DNA of 20,976 nt from Polysphondylium violaceum. Its lineage: Eukaryota; Evosea; Eumycetozoa; Dictyosteliales; Dictyosteliaceae. The position numbers and the translations under genes were made by a program. Of this stretch, positions 19,886 to 20,976 are shown piece by piece; the stretch's first letter is position 1; every line of letters begins with the position of its first letter. The stretch is from the NCBI GenBank assembly GCA_000277445.1, contig AJWJ01000424.1, positions 1 to 20,976 on the forward strand, written 5' to 3'. Under the pieces are notes generated by a model. It was not told the origin of the DNA. It searched no databases and saw nothing but the letters and a program-made list of their open reading frames with translations.

Positions 19886-20764
19886 CTAAATACCAGCTTG
19901 TTTCAATTCTTGTTGTTCTAAAGCTTTGATAATAAATGGTTCAATTTGATCCTCTTGTATAAATTGTGAATTCAATATAGTATTTGTAATAACAATGGTG
20001 TTGTGTGTGCTCTCTGAATTTACCCATACTCTTCCATTGACACCCACTGCAATTTCATAGGGAATGTGTTGACCTAAAACTTGTAAAATATAACAATCTT
20101 CTGATAATAAGCTAATGATAATAATAGTGATGGTTAATATGATATAGTAACTGCACCAACAACTACAACAACAACAACAATACTTACTAATGTGATAAAC
20201 CCAAGGAAACTTTAAACATATAACCATTTGTAAGAGTACCAAAGCCTTCAGATTTATTTTTATTTGACAAACAAACGATTTCAGGTTCCATGTCTTTGTT
20301 TGCAACTGATACACGTGCATACACGAGATTTCCAATGGAAATCAAGGGTTTATTACTTTTGGTTGCACCTTCAAAAGAGTATGCCGATAATAAAGCATTG
20401 CTACTTGATCCTATATCCACTTTGAATGATTCTGCATGTTTTTCAACTACTATGCCTATAACCATATCTTCACATTGTGGCACATACTATAGAGGCAGTA
20501 ATGATAGTAGTAATAATCATAATTACTGTTTGTTAATATTATCATTACTTAAGATAGATATATACACCCAACAATACTCACTCTTTTTTGTTCATTTTCA
20601 ATCCAATAAAATTTATGAAATTTACTAAATCTTAAAACACCAGACTTTGTAGCGAGTATAGCGTCTTTGTTTTGTAATAGACCAGGTCCTATTCTTACTT
20701 TAAGATCACTAATCTTTCCCAATACATCACCAGGTACGACAAATTGATCGATTAATGTTTCCAT
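19886..20764 (-). CDS. exosc3: Exosome complex cap subunit RRP40 (EXOSC3)
   Basis: Three exons: 20582-20764, 20188-20486 and 19886-20111. Introns are 95 and 76 nt (GTGAGT...ATAG; GTAAGT...TTAG). The product is 235 aa, somewhat shorter than human EXOSC3 (275). Residues 1-61 form the N-terminal domain with VVPGDVLGK and GPGL. An S1 domain follows (YVPQCEDMVIGIVVEKHAESFKVDIGS, from 62). The KH-like domain begins near 150 and has the signature GVNGRVWV at 184-191. The junction VSLGLSH|YLLSEDCYILQVLG, completed by splicing, parallels human VSLGLTRKLLAPDCEIIQELG. RRP40 is one of three S1/KH cap proteins on the RNase PH-like ring and helps thread RNA into the nuclear and cytoplasmic exosome. Orthology is secure. 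Confidence 0.94.
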
Positions 20765-20976
20765 TTCTAGTTATATATGTGTATGTGTGTATATTTATAA
20801 TGTGTGTAGTGTGTGTTGAGATTTTAATCTATGTTCAAGAGCTCTTATTGGGCAAGTAAAAAGGGCTTTGATTGTGGGGTGGTGGTTGCCAGTTTTTATC
20901 AGATATCAAATGAGCTCACTAATCATAAAAAGACCCCACCAATATTGCTTTTCCGTTTTTTTTTTTTTTTTTTTTT
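20765..20976. promoter_or_regulatory. RRP40 upstream region
   Basis: 212 bases upstream of the RRP40 start. They contain a GT-rich microsatellite (about 20778-20818) and a G/T-rich G-box-like tract (TTGTGGGGTGGTGGTTGCC, about 20872-20890). A T21 run at the window edge (20956-20976) follows. No gene is visible. Confidence 0.5.

Noticed and set aside
1-20976. Viral, retroelement or CRISPR content
   Set aside because: No reverse transcriptase, integrase, transposase, capsid-like frame, long terminal repeat or regularly spaced repeat array was found on either strand.

Overview
The window looks like nuclear DNA of a social amoeba (dictyostelid). Intergenic DNA is very A+T-rich with many homopolymer tracts (for example a 30-base A run near the left end, a 33-base A run at 14690-14722 and a 21-base T run at the right end). 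Genes are compact and carry short introns (57-95 nt) with GTAAGT/GTATGT/GTACGT donors and AT-rich TAG/CAG acceptors. Coding sequence includes a large ComC-like EGF/TIG adhesion protein of a type I know from dictyostelids, plus Ser, Asn and Gln runs. Standard stop codons are used. I cannot fix the species.

I find eleven genes, ten of them spliced. In order: a ComC-like membrane protein (-), CutC (+), a METTL21-type methyltransferase (+), a mitochondrial persulfide dioxygenase-like metallo-beta-lactamase (-), sulfide:quinone oxidoreductase (+), PGS1 phosphatidylglycerophosphate synthase (-), a START/VASt-like protein (-), a PET100-like cytochrome oxidase assembly factor (+), the nucleoporin aladin (-), an unrecognised two-helix membrane protein with a His-rich loop (+), and exosome cap subunit RRP40 (-). 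Full exon models were worked out by hand from splice signals and reading-frame continuity; every model sums to a whole number of codons.

Four of the eleven products are mitochondrial by family: persulfide dioxygenase, SQR, PGS1 and PET100. The persulfide dioxygenase and SQR genes sit head to head about 0.8 kb apart and encode consecutive steps of sulfide oxidation (H2S to persulfide to sulfite).

The non-coding stretches deserve attention. The 0.8 kb between the two sulfide genes holds a GC-richer island with five consecutive small hairpins and tRNA-like A/B-box resemblance on the minus strand. The 2.1 kb between the START-like gene and PET100 holds several G/T- or C/A-rich G-box-like tracts. 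It also holds a small codon-like island ending in a poly(A) tract and flanked by an 8-bp direct repeat, which could be a 5'-truncated retrocopy. I see no tRNA, rRNA, CRISPR array, intact transposon or viral element.
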